DNA from: Druceiella hillmani | Lineage: Eukaryota > Arthropoda > Insecta > Lepidoptera > Hepialidae | Direction of reading: 5' to 3' | NCBI GenBank assembly: GCA_039881145.1 | Contig: JAYKKI010000075.1 | Span: 537,001 to 601,000, forward strand | Length of the DNA stretch: 64,000 nt | Shown here: positions 24,118-36,392 of the stretch, piece after piece | Numbering within the stretch: the stretch's first letter is position 1 | Layout: each line of letters opens with the position of its first letter | Position numbers and translations under genes: made by a program | The notes under the pieces: generated by a model | What the model saw: the letters and a program-made list of their open reading frames with translations, nothing else | What the model was told of the DNA's origin: nothing | Database searches by the model: none

Positions 24118-24651
24118 AATATAAACAGAAAGCAATATAGATCTAATAAAGGAAGAGAAGTAATGAAGATATTAAGGATGTATACAATGACATTTGCTAT
24201 CGCCAGTATTGAGAATACAGCTATGGAGTTATACGCCACTCCACTGCCTTTGATCCTGATCATATATTTGCCAATGATGATTCTAAAACTCAACTGGCAA
24301 TCGATTCCTTATTTCTTGTTTAGGCAGAAAATGAGTTTAGGCACCCTCGTAGAAAGTAACTACCATGATTTTGTGTATTATATAGGTTATTACTGTAAGC
24401 CGACGGCAGATGGCGGCATCACACCGCTAGTGCCGACTTTGAATAAAGCCTATCAAGCGGCTTACGGCTTAACCCAGGCAAATATTCAACGGGTTAGAGC
24501 CAAGCATATGCCCTTATTGAATACAAATATACGGTCTGCGGGATAACATGCATCGTCTTGATGAGATTATTGATTTGGGAGTCAGATTTGTTTCGCAATT
24601 TATGTTTCGTGGATATATAGAAGACGCAGCAAAAATTTTTTTAAGAACTTA
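24118..24651 (+). pseudogene. Unrecognised frameshifted coding remnant
   Basis: An open frame from 24118 to the stop at 24544-24546 includes a 127-codon ATG-started ORF (24163). Its second half (about 24330-24540) has G/C-richer codons and a protein-like sequence with YYCKPTADGGITPLV, LTQANIQRVRAKHMPL. The coding pattern continues directly in the +1 frame from 24546 to a stop at about 24651 (HRLDEIIDLGVRFV, YIEDAAKIF), which implies a frameshift near 24540. A third frame at 24232-24321 also looks protein-like (FDPDHIFANDDSKTQL), suggesting another shift. No splice sites explain the switches. I do not recognise the family. An old insertion of a viral gene (for example a negative-strand RNA virus nucleoprotein) is one idea, without direct evidence; a transposon or host pseudogene is equally possible. 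Confidence 0.5.
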
Positions 24652-26961
24652 GAGTCGTGTCGCATAATTCAAACGATTTTCAATGCATGTCTTCAATTGG
24701 TTCGATGTACAATTCATTAGTGCAAAATAGATTATAATCCGGATTCATCATTTGAAACTTACACGATTTGATGATCGAACTTATACAAAATATGTCCCTA
24801 CGATTTCTGTACATGAGACAATACGATTTCTTCTCTTATTTCAGATCCCTCCAGATCTCTTCTGTCAGATTCCTCTTGTCTATCCTAGTTTAACTTTTTA
24901 TACATCTTAGAAGAGATACTTTGTTTATGAAATCAATTTTCCTACTGGTAACATATTGAAAAGCGTAGAAAGTTAAAGAATAGGAAAAATTAAATTTACC
25001 GTTAAAAAAATTAAAAATTAAGTTACTGAGTAGATTTAATTTTTCGTATTCTATAACTTTATGCGCTTATGCAATACTCATTCTTTTGTAATACTTCCCT
25101 GTATAATCGGTTTATACTGGAACTCTTCATTTTCTCACGGTCTTCAAATGCTCAGCAACCTGAGGGGCCATTTTCCATTAAACGGAAAATTATCACATGC
25201 CATATCGACCAATTATCGATTGTTAATTAGATTTGACGAACAAACTGTGTTCTCGCGAATCGTATGCCGTAATTTATCAATAAATTATGGTGCGATAATG
25301 AACGAGTAATTATTTCTAGTAAAACAAAACTATGTAACCGAGTTTTGTTATTATTTAGAGGCGGTCTAATTCGTCATATTCTCAATTTATAGCATGGTAG
25401 ATTTTGATAAAACTGGAAACACGTGTAATTAATATAATTAACAACTAATTAATTAACCAGTTTCAAAACTCGCACATCTAGCATGTATTCCTATCAACCT
25501 CGAGGATTCCTCATTTGTGAGGAAAAGCCTTTATTTGTACATGCACGTACGATACGTGATGTTTCCCCTAACGCCGCTGCCTCTGAAAGAAACCAACACC
25601 TAAATAATATAAAAGCACCTATATTACCTATATGTGATTAATGTATGTGTTTTTATATTATGTAAAGCCAAGCAAACGGTCGTCAATGCAAACAATGACA
25701 AACATTTTAAAAATATATATTGACATGAACATTTTATTTTTAATTAAATTTGAACACGTCATACGCAACCAATATTTATCCATTAATTTCTTTTGTTGTA
25801 TATGTGCACTTATTCGTACATTTATTTTACCAACATAAACACACTATCAGAAATAATAATTTGAAAATATTTGGTAGGCACTGTATTAGACCGTTAATGG
25901 AAATTGTAAAAGATAAGTAATTTGAAACACAAGTCTATTTAAGAAATAAAATGATTTTGAAACACACAAGATAGGAAACGTAGGTGGAGAAAGGAGTGAG
26001 AAATTGACAACAGAACACACCTAAACAAATAACAGATATATAAGAAAATACATGCAAAAATTGTAAAATGATATATATTAAGTGAAACCTATACTTTTGT
26101 TAAAAAATTAAATTTTCATGTTCTCAAGTGTTGAAAATTGGACCCAAAATGAATAAACTTTTCGAAATTCCACTGAAAGTTGATTATACAAAATAACTTT
26201 GTTTTTTATGTTGATCCATCTCATAAAAGAAGTAAAATGTTTTTCCTCCTTCTTTCTATAGAGAAAATAAATTAGGCAAGAAACATATTTTAGTGATTGG
26301 TAGACTGTTCGCTACTTCTTAGGGTATTGTTTTAAATATTCAGAACAAAAATTTTTGAAATGATGCTTTTAAATAAAAATGATTTGGGTTCATGCTTTGT
26401 CTTACATTTTATCGTATTTATTATTTACGTTCACTTATTTTAATTTTCTAAAGTACTTACCTTACTTATAGTGCGTAGTCCTAAGGTGACTAAAAATATT
26501 TTTCTCTGTAAATTTTGTCGCCTTGCTCCAATAGAGCTAATTTTATTGACAATTTTAATTCTATTAACTGACACAAGGTTCAACTGTTATATTAATTGAG
26601 TCGGTTTTCAATAACCACTGAATGAGGAGTGCATAGAAAAGCGTAAATTAGTGAAAATATGAGTACTTAGTTGGAATTTTTGCGACACAATTTTTTTTTA
26701 AACATTTCGAATCAATGTCAAGTCGAAGATTCTCTCCTCTCTCACATAGATTCTCTCCACTCTCATCCAGACATACAGATGATTGATGCTACATTTCACT
26801 AGACTGAGTTTCTGCTTGTTACAAAGAATACCAACATAAAAACTGCAGATTCTTAAGTATTATGATGGAGGCAGCATCAGAACTGAAGATTTTAAATGCG
26901 CAGTTGAATAATGAGTCTCTACCTAAGACCCATGATACTAATTGAAATTCTCAAGTCTCAC
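24652..26961. other. Intergenic, nothing firm
   Basis: Frames of 82 (25061-25309) and 65 codons (25641-25838) have no coding-like features. A small hairpin ATTTTCC/GGAAAAT lies near 25170. No RNA gene or repeat recognised. Confidence 0.4.
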
Positions 26962-27010
26962 TATGTTTAATGCTGCAGGGATACTACCTATCCCTGCAGC
27001 ATTAAACATA
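26962..27010. repeat. Perfect 22-bp inverted repeat, 5-nt loop
   Basis: TATGTTTAATGCTGCAGGGA (22 bp with TA, 26962-26983) is exactly complementary to 26989-27010; the loop is CTACC. It is GC-richer than its flanks and forms a very stable hairpin. It could be a recent palindromic insertion, a terminator-like or small-RNA structure. Confidence 0.85.
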
Positions 27011-29059
27011 AGCTAAATCCGAAAGTTCAATAACAGAGACTCTGCTCAAGACCGACAAAAGATATTTACAAATAGCAAATCACCAGCTCTCACTTTTTTG
27101 GCAGACAGTATACACTTGCAACACTAATATTTTTGGATCAAGGGTCAAAATTCATTATGTTATATTTTCATGGAGACTAAATTTGCATGCACTTTTTATG
27201 AAAATCTTTGAAAAATCGATTGCAAAATTTAGTACAATAAAAAAAATCTACTGTAAAGCAAATAAAAGAGCTTAAAAACGTAACTTCATGCCTTTCTGTG
27301 TACTCTCACATACCTACCTATCTATTTATTTTGTTATTTTCTTACTTAGGTTAAGACCAATGAAACGAGACAAAACTAGATGAGTTTTCCCTTCATTACT
27401 GAAGCGTTCCTGTCATCACCTTCCGGGTCCACCATAGTAACCTAATTTTGCTGAAGAGTATATCTATATCAACTTCAGTTGTATTTTAATACATTACCAT
27501 TAGACTAATATCATCCAAAATCTCTATGTGTGATATAGTTACGATGCGAGATTTGTGATGTAATTAATAAATTTTAATTTCACAAGCGGTGAGCACGCAC
27601 TAGGAGACTCAATTTCCAATAGCGTTTATGACATCCTGCGTTAAGTTGATACACACCATGTAGAAAACTTTTAAAAAAAAAGGTCAAAACTCGTTAATGG
27701 CTTGATCACTTCCAACTGTAGTTAAGTATGGTTTAAGCCCTTCCAATTTAATATTAAACACTTCCAACTAATGTCACTTTTCCTCCTTTTTTTGCCCAAT
27801 AATTTCACAAGAATTTTTTCCTTATTAAGAGCGACGTCATAAAACTGATAACAAATACCATTGTTTTGAAAATATTGTCACTCATTTTACTGAAATCGGT
27901 AAATATTGACTAGAAACCTACTTCATGTCTCAATAATTCCATCAGAAATATCATAATTCATATTCGCAGCCTAGGGGCGGTGCGAAACACTGCATATCCG
28001 CTTCAATATTTGTGTAAAAATAATATTGGAACCGTATCGTACGGGCATCAGAGGAAAGCCAACGCATAGATTCTCATAACAGTGCAGTTTTATAGTTTAG
28101 AGACTTAGACAACACATACAAGTTAATTTTCTAATATTATTACTTAATTTTATAATTATATAGTAAATTAATATATTACTCCTTATTTATAAAGGAAGAT
28201 GTCGCTATTAAATTGACCACAGGAATTATTTATTTTATAAGTAACAGGCACAAATATGCAATTTATATTTACTCAAACCCTTTTAGTATTTCAATCGACA
28301 TCTGTATTATCAAAAAAGGATATTAATTAACCTAATCAATTCTGTCCAATTTTAATAAGGAGTCAGAGACTCTTTTCTAAAATATTATACCTCTTTCCGC
28401 AAATTCTCAAAGATTTATGGTTATTGAAAAAATGTTAGCTGGCAACCTCAAGCAGCTACCAAAAATTAATGCAAATCACATTTTTAAAGGACCTTAAATA
28501 ATTTAGTGTTATTAAAAATAAAACCAACCTTTGCCAAATCTTTCACTATCTTTGCTTGATCATGGAAACTTTTTTTTGTTTATTCCACTCAATATTGATT
28601 AAAAAAATTAGTGTGTTCAAATTTAATTCGTCGAATGAATATTTTACCTCGGAAAATATGATCGTAATTTTGTGTTTAAGACATGTCTTTAGTGGATAAA
28701 AATAGATAACCGGATTCTAGATGTAAGCTTAAAATTCAAATGTGAAGATTATCTACAAGGCATTGTTTATTTACGTAATAATGCAAACAAGCGAGTTAAT
28801 GTTCAAACCATATACGGGTCAGATATATTGGTACAGAATATAATTTTACAAGAAAAATTGATAAGAAAAAATATTTTGTCTTCATCACCGTTGTATTTTA
28901 TGGATATAAATTTAGTGTATCTCTATGGTATAGGCTGAACATTTAGGATGCAATATCTATTACTGTGCTTTGGAAATTGAAATTCTACTGTGAAATTTTT
29001 TAATGATTTTAATCGATATTTTTGCGTAAAATAGTATAAATATTTGAATATGGGCTTGT
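27011..29059. other. Intergenic; one short coding-like patch
   Basis: On the minus strand at about 27445-27385 one frame reads VTMVDPEGDDRNASVMKGK then a stop. It looks protein-derived but is too short to name. The rest shows nothing. Confidence 0.35.
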
Positions 29060-29122
29060 ACATATACATATATATATATATATATATATGTATGTATATA
29101 TATATATATATATATAAATATA

Positions 29123-29165
<43 letters not shown>

Positions 29166-29166
29166 C
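29060..29166. repeat. (TA)n microsatellite, interrupted
   Basis: TA tract with GTATG and AAA interruptions. The minus-strand frame is Ile-Tyr repeats. Confidence 0.95.
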
Positions 29167-29526
29167 AGATTTCATAAAGCACCGTAATTTTATAATCCTA
29201 TAATATCACTTGCTTATGACTCGTAATGGAAGTTAATATTAATTTTCCAAAATACTTGAAAACTTCATAAATTCCTCTTTCAACTAATATATCAGAAAAG
29301 GCAAGAAATCTGAAGAAAAATTATACATTTAATTTCCCTGTACCGAAAATTTTCATATGAATATTTTTGAATATTAACTATTGCGATCGATATATGAGGT
29401 TTAGCATGCCGTATGATAAATGAACATCTAAGTCATATAACAAGGTTTCCAGATTTACATTTGGACTACTGAATTGTTAAAAAGAACCTTGAAATATTGA
29501 ATGGACAAAAACTAATAAGTATTTCC

Positions 29527-29531
<5 letters not shown>

Positions 29532-29603
<72 letters not shown>
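29532..29603. repeat. (TA)n microsatellite, uninterrupted
   Basis: About 36 uninterrupted TA units. Just downstream, AAACAGTTCAAAG (29668) and its near complement (29720-29732) form a 12/13 inverted pair. Confidence 0.95.
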
Positions 29604-29606
<3 letters not shown>

Positions 29607-30045
29607 CATAACAGTCGTCGAAAACTTTTAACTATCAGAAATAAGGTGCAAATGGAAATCTATAATAAAACAGTTCAAAGCTGGGATACGCAGAAACCAA
29701 GAGGTCTTTCTCTTAGTAAACTTTGAACAGTTTGTAAGTAAATACATTTTTGAATAAATTCTTTTCTATCGTCCGCAGAGTAAATTCAATTTAGTTTTAT
29801 CGTACGTGCATAAACATAATGCTAATTTATGTAATGTTATTTGCGAATAAATTATATTATTGGTTTAGTATGTAATGAAGGCTTGAGACGTCTGTCATGA
29901 AGGCTTGTTAGTTAACAGAAGATCGCGTGTCTCCACCTATATTTTTGTTTTAGTTCAAATATCTGCTGCAAGGATCATTTATTTTGAATAATGTATCGGC
30001 TGCGTCTAGAAATAGGGACTTTTAACTTAATAATTATTGACCATT

Positions 30046-31091
30046 TCAATACATAAACAATACAATTTTGTCAAATGGAACATAAATCACTAACCTTTGC
30101 TTTAATTTGCTTAAATGATGTGGCATTTTAAAGTGGCAAATGAATATTTGAAGAAGTGGTACCTTAAAAGGGCGGCGTACGTAAATGTTAATATTACCAA
30201 TAAATTGGCAGGTATACCTGCAGCTAAATTCAATGCAGTTATAACGTTTAATTATGTTATAGAAATCGTGATACTTTTCCGTCGACAAATGACTAGAATA
30301 AATAGGCGAAGAAAATGTTTTTAAGCTCTTCTTTGATAACCACTTTTATTAAAGAAGTGTATATAATCGCCTTGTATGAATTGTATTGCATAAAATACAC
30401 AGGAAGTATCATCCTGTGATATATATGAATAAATTGTTTAATTTATTTGCAACTAAATTCTTCAGAAATTATTTTTAGCCTTGTTCTACAAAACAGAGCC
30501 TCCAGTTAAATAATAATGACAAGTTAAGAATTAATGCTTTTCCTACGTTTTCCGAAAATTCTCGTAAAATGTCTGGCTATCGACAGTAAAGATTTGAAGG
30601 AAAAACCATTTAAAAACTTACCTTAACAAAAAAACGAAATATTCGTATAACCGAAACTCGAAGCAAATAATGAGGATTTTCCTTAACGACACTTAAGCGT
30701 TTCAAGAAAGCTTTCCATATCAGAACACTTGTGAAAAATATTTCGACGACAAGAAGTACCATTAAGACTAAAATTTACGTTCTATGCGTAAATAAAATCA
30801 CTGTTATAGGAAATATGTAAGAGAGGAAACGGGAACATAAAAGTTACGTAATATATTTCTAGAATAAGTTAGTATTTTCACCAGTGAAATGCTATTGTTG
30901 TGATTTGTAATAAATACCACCAGCAAACGATTAAAAATAACTATGGAAATTAAATAATTGATTTCCCCAAATATTTTAAAGGAAAACAATAAACGTAATA
31001 AATGGGGTCTGGTTCTGTTTAATATTAGACGAGTATAATTTTGTTTGGGTGTAACTATTTTAGCCGCTTTAGTCACTACGCGGTTAACCAT
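30046..31091 (-). pseudogene. Duplicated membrane-protein-like gene remnant, copy A
   Basis: Read on the minus strand there are three blocks. (1) 31091-30804 is a 95-codon frame from MVNRVVTKAAK with hydrophobic stretches (HLLRLLFSFKIFGEINYL). (2) 30762-30622 is 47 codons from ATG, ending exactly at a good donor (AAG then GTAAGT). (3) 30288-30046 is an 80-codon frame with CQFIGNINIY, RRPFK. A diverged second copy lies at 32707-33790 in the same order and strand. The hydrophobic N-terminal pattern is loosely like an insect chemoreceptor, but no diagnostic motif is present. Stops between blocks 1 and 2 suggest decay or missed introns. The function is unknown. Confidence 0.35.
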
Positions 31092-31207
31092 TCAGCAGCA
31101 ACATACTTTGTGTTTTCGTCACATTACACATTAACCGTAAGAAAACTATTATTAGCTGTTCATATTTCCTTAAATTAATGCTTATATTATTAGCTTGAAT
31201 TTTTGTA

Positions 31208-31277
31208 TTTAGATTATATTGATATCAATTTGATATCAATTCAAAAAAAAGTGTTTAGATTATATTGATATCAATTT

Positions 31278-31329
<52 letters not shown>

Positions 31330-31331
31330 CG
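31208..31331. repeat. 24-bp duplication followed by (CA)n(TA)n
   Basis: TTTAGATTATATTGATATCA(ATTT) occurs at 31208-31231 and again at 31254-31277, immediately before a CA then TA microsatellite (31280-31331). Confidence 0.9.
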
Positions 31332-31945
31332 TACCTTTACTTTGAGTGGGAAATATATATTAAATTTTTTTTTGTATTGAACAGAAATTTTTAGTATTGA
31401 ACAGAAATTTTTTGAGCACAACACAACTCAAAATTCTCTCCAAACAAGTTCTTACTTTAAAGGCATCAAACAAAGCTGAACATCAATCGTACATTTTAAC
31501 ATAAAATTTAATTCATGTATTAACTAATGTAAGACAAACCAATGCTGAGTAGAAACTTTTACACTGCTGAGTATTTCAAGTTCTTTTTCTTTTGAAACAC
31601 AAAATCCATTCCTTTTTTATTTAGGCGTAAGTGGCTTCAATGAGAAGTTGAATTCAGTTATTTATTTAAATAATTAAGCCTTTACTAAATATGTAATGGC
31701 ACTATGTCATTATTGAGATCACATCATAATTATTATTATTTGATAGTTTTTATCAATTCAATTACCAAGATCCTAGGAATTTTTTTCATCTTTACGTACT
31801 AAAGGTTCATCAAAATGATAAATTTTGAAAGTTATGAAACAAGTTGATGACTTATAAAATTGCATTACTTTTCATATATATTTAAAAATCTACTTGTCCC
31901 ACAATCCACGTTCATTTTTCCTCATAATTCATCCACTACGCAAGA

Positions 31946-31948
<3 letters not shown>
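31332..31948. other. Intergenic; 20-bp tandem duplication
   Basis: GTATTGAACAGAAATTTTT is tandemly repeated at 31374-31413. Nothing else seen. Confidence 0.6.
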
Positions 31949-31991
<43 letters not shown>

Positions 31992-32023
31992 TATATATAT
32001 TTATATATATATATATATATATC

Positions 32024-32090
<67 letters not shown>
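31949..32090. repeat. (TA)n microsatellite, about 140 bp
   Basis: A long TA tract with few interruptions. Two overlapping plus-strand frames here are Ile-Tyr repeats. Confidence 0.95.
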
Positions 32091-32290
32091 TGGTGACTCA
32101 AGTTCTTGGTTCAATGAATAAACATGAATGAAGGGTTCATTAATAAACTCTGATTTAAAAGGTAACAGTTACATGATAATAAGTCACTTAACCATAAGCA
32201 GATAAGCTTTAAATAATAAATAATTTTAAATAATATTCGAATATTATGTAGGAACATGTTATAACACCTCAAAATACTTTCATTTTCCAA

Positions 32291-32424
32291 TATTGTCACG
32301 TTTACACCTGACGATAATTTTTTTCAACGTTAGAATAAAATGATTATCGTTAGGTATAAACGTGACAGTATGATAATTATATTATTATTGAATATTTATC
32401 GTAAGGTATAAACGTGACAGTATG
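32291..32424. mobile_element. Three copies of an ATCGT.AGGTATAAACGTGACA unit, one inverted
   Basis: The unit occurs inverted at 32291-32318 (TATTGTCACGTTTACACCTG...), direct at 32343-32371 and direct at 32396-32424, at roughly 50-bp spacing. The first two form a foldback with a loop of about 24 nt. This fits a degraded foldback element or serial local duplication. Confidence 0.65.
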
Positions 32425-32501
32425 GTATTTCAATATGTCCTATTTTATAAAAACAGGATACGAATTAATTAAAAATGAATTACAAATTTAGCGCTAAACA
32501 A

Positions 32502-32541
32502 TCAATATGTTTTAATGTAACACTTCAATATGTTTTAATGC
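32502..32541. repeat. Short direct repeat TCAATATGTTTTAATG
   Basis: The 16-bp motif TCAATATGTTTTAATG occurs twice with about 9 intervening bases. Confidence 0.8.
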
Positions 32542-32974
32542 AAATTAATCTCAGAACGTTGTATCTTGGTGAATAGAAAATATTAACGTAAATGGTTTAA
32601 CGATAGCATAGTAACCAATCTGACACAATATGCTATTTTTAAGCTAATTATTGTAGACATGACGTTGTTTTTTTTTTAATATATACATTGTAGCTGTGAC
32701 TTTGACTTAAGTAATGTCTTTAAAAAGGGTGCGCTTACCTATATCCGAAATTTTATTAAAAATTATAATTTGACATATTGAAATAATAGCAAATACTATT
32801 ATTGATGTAAAGGGCTGCAGGACATATTTTATATAATTCTCTGTCCTATTTACAACAGAGAGTTTGTGCAAGGTCCAAGTAAAATATTGACACTTTAACG
32901 CTACGAAATAAGGACGAAGGTCCTTGGGTATGAACAACATATATAGTTCAAGGCATTTACGTTGTTCGTCCCCA

Positions 32975-33020
32975 GCGCTTCTAATATAAATAATGTTAAC
33001 AGTATTTATATTGAGAGCGC
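32975..33020. repeat. Imperfect 18-bp hairpin
   Basis: GCGCTTCTAATATAAATA (32975-32992) pairs with 33003-33020 at 15 of 18 positions around a 10-nt loop. It lies inside copy B. Confidence 0.6.
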
Positions 33021-33573
33021 TTGATGAGCGTCTGAATATGTTCAGTAGTATAGTTCTATTGAATGGTTAAGTTGAATCCTTTAAAATGATTATTTTCTGA
33101 AAACCAACTATGTTAGAATATATTTGATTATAAATTACCTTATTTTTGATTAAATTATATTTTCTTAATAACTTAAATTTGTTTAATCCTTCTCTACTAA
33201 CTCTTCACAGTGATTATAGAACTAAAAAGCTCTAACAACTTAATCTGTAAGAAAGAACTTTCAGTTAAATAAGAAGGACGGACAAGGAACAGATATTTTT
33301 TCCAAAATTGTAAAAAAATGTGGGCATTGGAAGTAAATATTTGAATAATTGCATAAAAGAAAATATTCATCTAATTGAGACTCGAAGTATACAATGCAAT
33401 TTTCGTTAATGACACTTAAGTTTTAGTATAAGTTCCCATTTTTCTGCCAATTGTGAACCATATTTTATCTTCAAAGTTAAGTATCATTCAGAACAATTTA
33501 TTTTACCTGCATATGAAAAATCACGGTTATAGGAAATACATGAATGATAAGTGGGAACATAATAGTTGCGTAA

Positions 33574-33575
33574 TA

Positions 33576-33631
<56 letters not shown>
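33574..33631. repeat. (TA)n microsatellite inside duplicated copy B
   Basis: TA tract lying between TAATATATTT and GAGTGAATATTTT. Copy A has no expansion at the matching place (about 30850-30875). Confidence 0.95.
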
Positions 33632-33635
<4 letters not shown>

Positions 33636-34018
33636 GAGTGAATATTTTCCTCAGGAAATCGCTACTGATGTGAAATATAATAATTACTACTGGTCGACGA
33701 TTGAATAAAAGCTAGTGATTATTAAATCATGTTTAGTTTTCAGTAGCCTAAACTTTTTATGAGGGTATCCTAAAAGATATTAGGAGAGAAATATTGACAT
33801 TTTCAGTATAAATAGAATCGTACTAATATAACATGTAATGGTTCACGTTATTTTGGGCAATGGACTGAGTACATTTGAAACTTGCATCTGCAAAAATAAA
33901 CAATTTTTTTCCGTTACACATTTTCTAAAGAGTTTAATGCATGGAATCGTGTGTGCGAATAATAGTCACACTATTTTACATTCTCCATATCATTAAAGAA
34001 ACATACTCTAATAAGTAC

Positions 34019-34182
34019 GTAACAAAGAACGTGTTATTACTGACGCTCGTGATTTTGTTTGAATCTGAGTATATTTCAAACGTGTTTTTCAAACATAATT
34101 TTTTTTCCTTGTAATCGCAACTTTTTTTTAGAAACCGTGAAAAATGTTCGCATAATTTGTTAGTAGACACGTTCTTTGTTAC
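34019..34182. mobile_element. MITE-like element with perfect 16-bp inverted ends
   Basis: GTAACAAAGAACGTGT at 34019-34034 is exactly inverted at 34167-34182 (ACACGTTCTTTGTTAC). The element is 164 bp with a T-rich interior and no transposase frame. AC flanks both sides, but this is too short to call a target duplication. Confidence 0.65.
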
Positions 34183-34714
34183 ACCTGGTTAAGTTACAAT
34201 TTCACATAATTAAAATGAAATATATTCTTACCCACATGATACACTTACATGTAGCATCGATTTCAAACTAACCTTATATAAAGTAAATTTTTATATTGAT
34301 TCGATGATTATTAAGTCTTTGATAATCGAGTGCCGTATGAATTAATATAATTATATACTAGAAATCGAAAATAAGTATGACCAAGGTAGACTGTGTTTTT
34401 ACGGTTTGTAAATTGGTGGAACTAATTCGAATTATTTAAAAAAAATTTGTACCAGTAAATTGCTACAAAATTATGGTAGCCATAAGACAAGCCACGTAAA
34501 GAAGAGAAAGTTATGCTTGTAAGTACACAAAGAATATAATAACTATACGTGTTTTATTAGTCTATTAAAATTAAAAATTCATATCATGTTACGCTTTTAA
34601 TAGAAAGGAGTTAGCAGAAAATTGTTTATAAATTCTAGTTAATAATAAAGTTAAAAAAAAACATTAAAATATTGCGTTATATTATAATTTTAGAATTGAT
34701 AGTTGAATTATATC
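34183..34714. other. Intergenic, nothing recognised
   Basis: No coding-like frame or structure. Confidence 0.4.
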
Positions 34715-34722
34715 TGTGTGTG

Positions 34723-34812
<90 letters not shown>
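34715..34812. repeat. (GT)n(TA)n microsatellite
   Basis: A short TGTGTG run followed by an almost pure TA tract. Confidence 0.95.
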
Positions 34813-36392
34813 CATTTTTAGAACTAGCTAAAATGTTAAGTTACCATTCGCCATAAGGATTCCATGAAAATGTTTTTTTAAGTTTCATCAGATATTGCAT
34901 ATTTCATATATGTTAGCATAATACGTATTTTCGATTTATTCAGCATCTTCCATTAATGAAAATAAAGATGTCTCACCTTTTAATTGCAATGTTGAAACTT
35001 GTAGTGCATATAACTTTAAATTAATATGAATTAAAATTGTTTTATTTAATATTGGAATAATACTTCTCTTATATGGTGACGGTATATTTCACTTCTTTCT
35101 TTTAACCTAGGAATATTTATTCGTTATATTTTTTTTAAATTTAATTAATATAAAAAAACCTGAAAACTATGTGAATTCAAACTATGCTCAATACTTGCCA
35201 GTTTTTAATTAAAATTGATCATTTCCTCCTCCAACAATATTCCTATTAGACAGCAAGATGGTTTACAATATTTATACCAAAACCTTAATAGTATTTTCTA
35301 GTGACCAAATTAAATAAAACATAAACATTGTTTTAACAAGTATTTAGCTGTAACCTTGGCATCCACTTAAAAGTCTACTTATCTAGTCATTGATTAACTT
35401 CTCTTACAATTGTTTTTTTTTGTTGATTCTATTACGAGCAACTGCCAAATTGGTTATGTTAGTACCTTAAAGTGCCAGTTAATATGTCCATCAAACAAAC
35501 GGTATAATATTGTTTGGAGTTGTGTGTAATGGTTTGTAATTTCCAGAGAAAATATGTGATTCCTTTATTCTGTACGAGAACACCAGTCTTAATTATTTCC
35601 AAAATAAGTAAAAGAAACTATTAACCTAATTTGAAAATAAAGCTAGGAATATTTCACTAATATTAGTAGTTTAATTCAACAAAAATATGAATTAAATATT
35701 GTAACCTGTATTCTTTACGGGTTAACACAAAAACATTATGCCACTAAAGAGTAAATAGTACTATGCATAGTGGATAAACCATAGTTAATACGGTTCGTAA
35801 TTAGTTATTACTGAAAAAATAATATTTGTTAACAATCCGTTATCACTTAATCGTCCGTCAATAATAAATGCTGCAAGTCACAACAATAACGTTTTCTGAA
35901 AAAGAAAACTAACATATTATGCATACACTTTACATCAATACTATATTCCCAGTCTATTTTTTATATACTTCCTGTCACAACAATTTGTACATGTAGTGTG
36001 TAACATAAGTTTCAGTCTCGATAGTAGGTTCTTCATGTCAACGAGAAAATGTTGTGCACAACCATTGTAATATAAAGGCGTTTCGCAAAATGCACAAGTA
36101 TCGTCAAGGAGAATTCTTTGCTTCAAATTTCAATTACATGAATGTTTGTTTTTTTTCGGAAGCCAAATATTTGTTGGTTTTTCCGTTTAGTAATGATTTC
36201 TCTTTTTCTAATTTTTAGAATAATTACACACGAAATATTAGTTCTTAGCTCATAATTTTCATTTAACTGTATTTTTTTTCGGATATGGTCGCTAATGAAC
36301 AAAATAAATAAAGTTATTAAATTTTTTTTTAATATAATTCTTCCAATATTGAATATATTTGGCGTTAATTTTGTAGAAATGCATTATTCACA
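34813..36392. other. Intergenic; one Cys-containing frame
   Basis: The minus-strand frame 36126-35941 contains CAFCETPLYYNGCAQHFL, loosely like the Cys/His cluster near the C-terminus of some LINE ORF2 proteins. The evidence is too thin to call. Otherwise nothing. Confidence 0.3.

Larger units (their letters stand above)
32707..33860 (-). pseudogene. Duplicated membrane-protein-like gene remnant, copy B
   Basis: Diverged copy of 30046-31091. Shared landmarks in order on the plus strand are CTTAAAA.GGG.GCG (30169 / 32718), CAGTTAAATAA, GACTCGAAG/AACTCGAAG, TAA.GACACTTAAG, ATCAC.GTTATAGGAAATA and GCGTAATATATTT. On the minus strand 32940-32707 is a 77-codon frame with ICQIIIFNKISDIGKR..LFK, matching CQFIGNINIYVRRPFK of copy A in the same phase. 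Its frame ends near a GTAAGC donor-like site. The part equivalent to copy A's middle exon has stops and has lost the donor. A (TA)n tract has expanded inside it. Confidence 0.4.

Noticed and set aside
26463..26487. A 25-nt micro-exon on the minus strand (TTTTTAG / AAG|GTAAGG) with a phase that could follow the 37.4 kb exon
   Set aside because: The acceptor is weak and the piece too short to have any protein signal; chance pairs of splice-like sites are common in AT-rich DNA.
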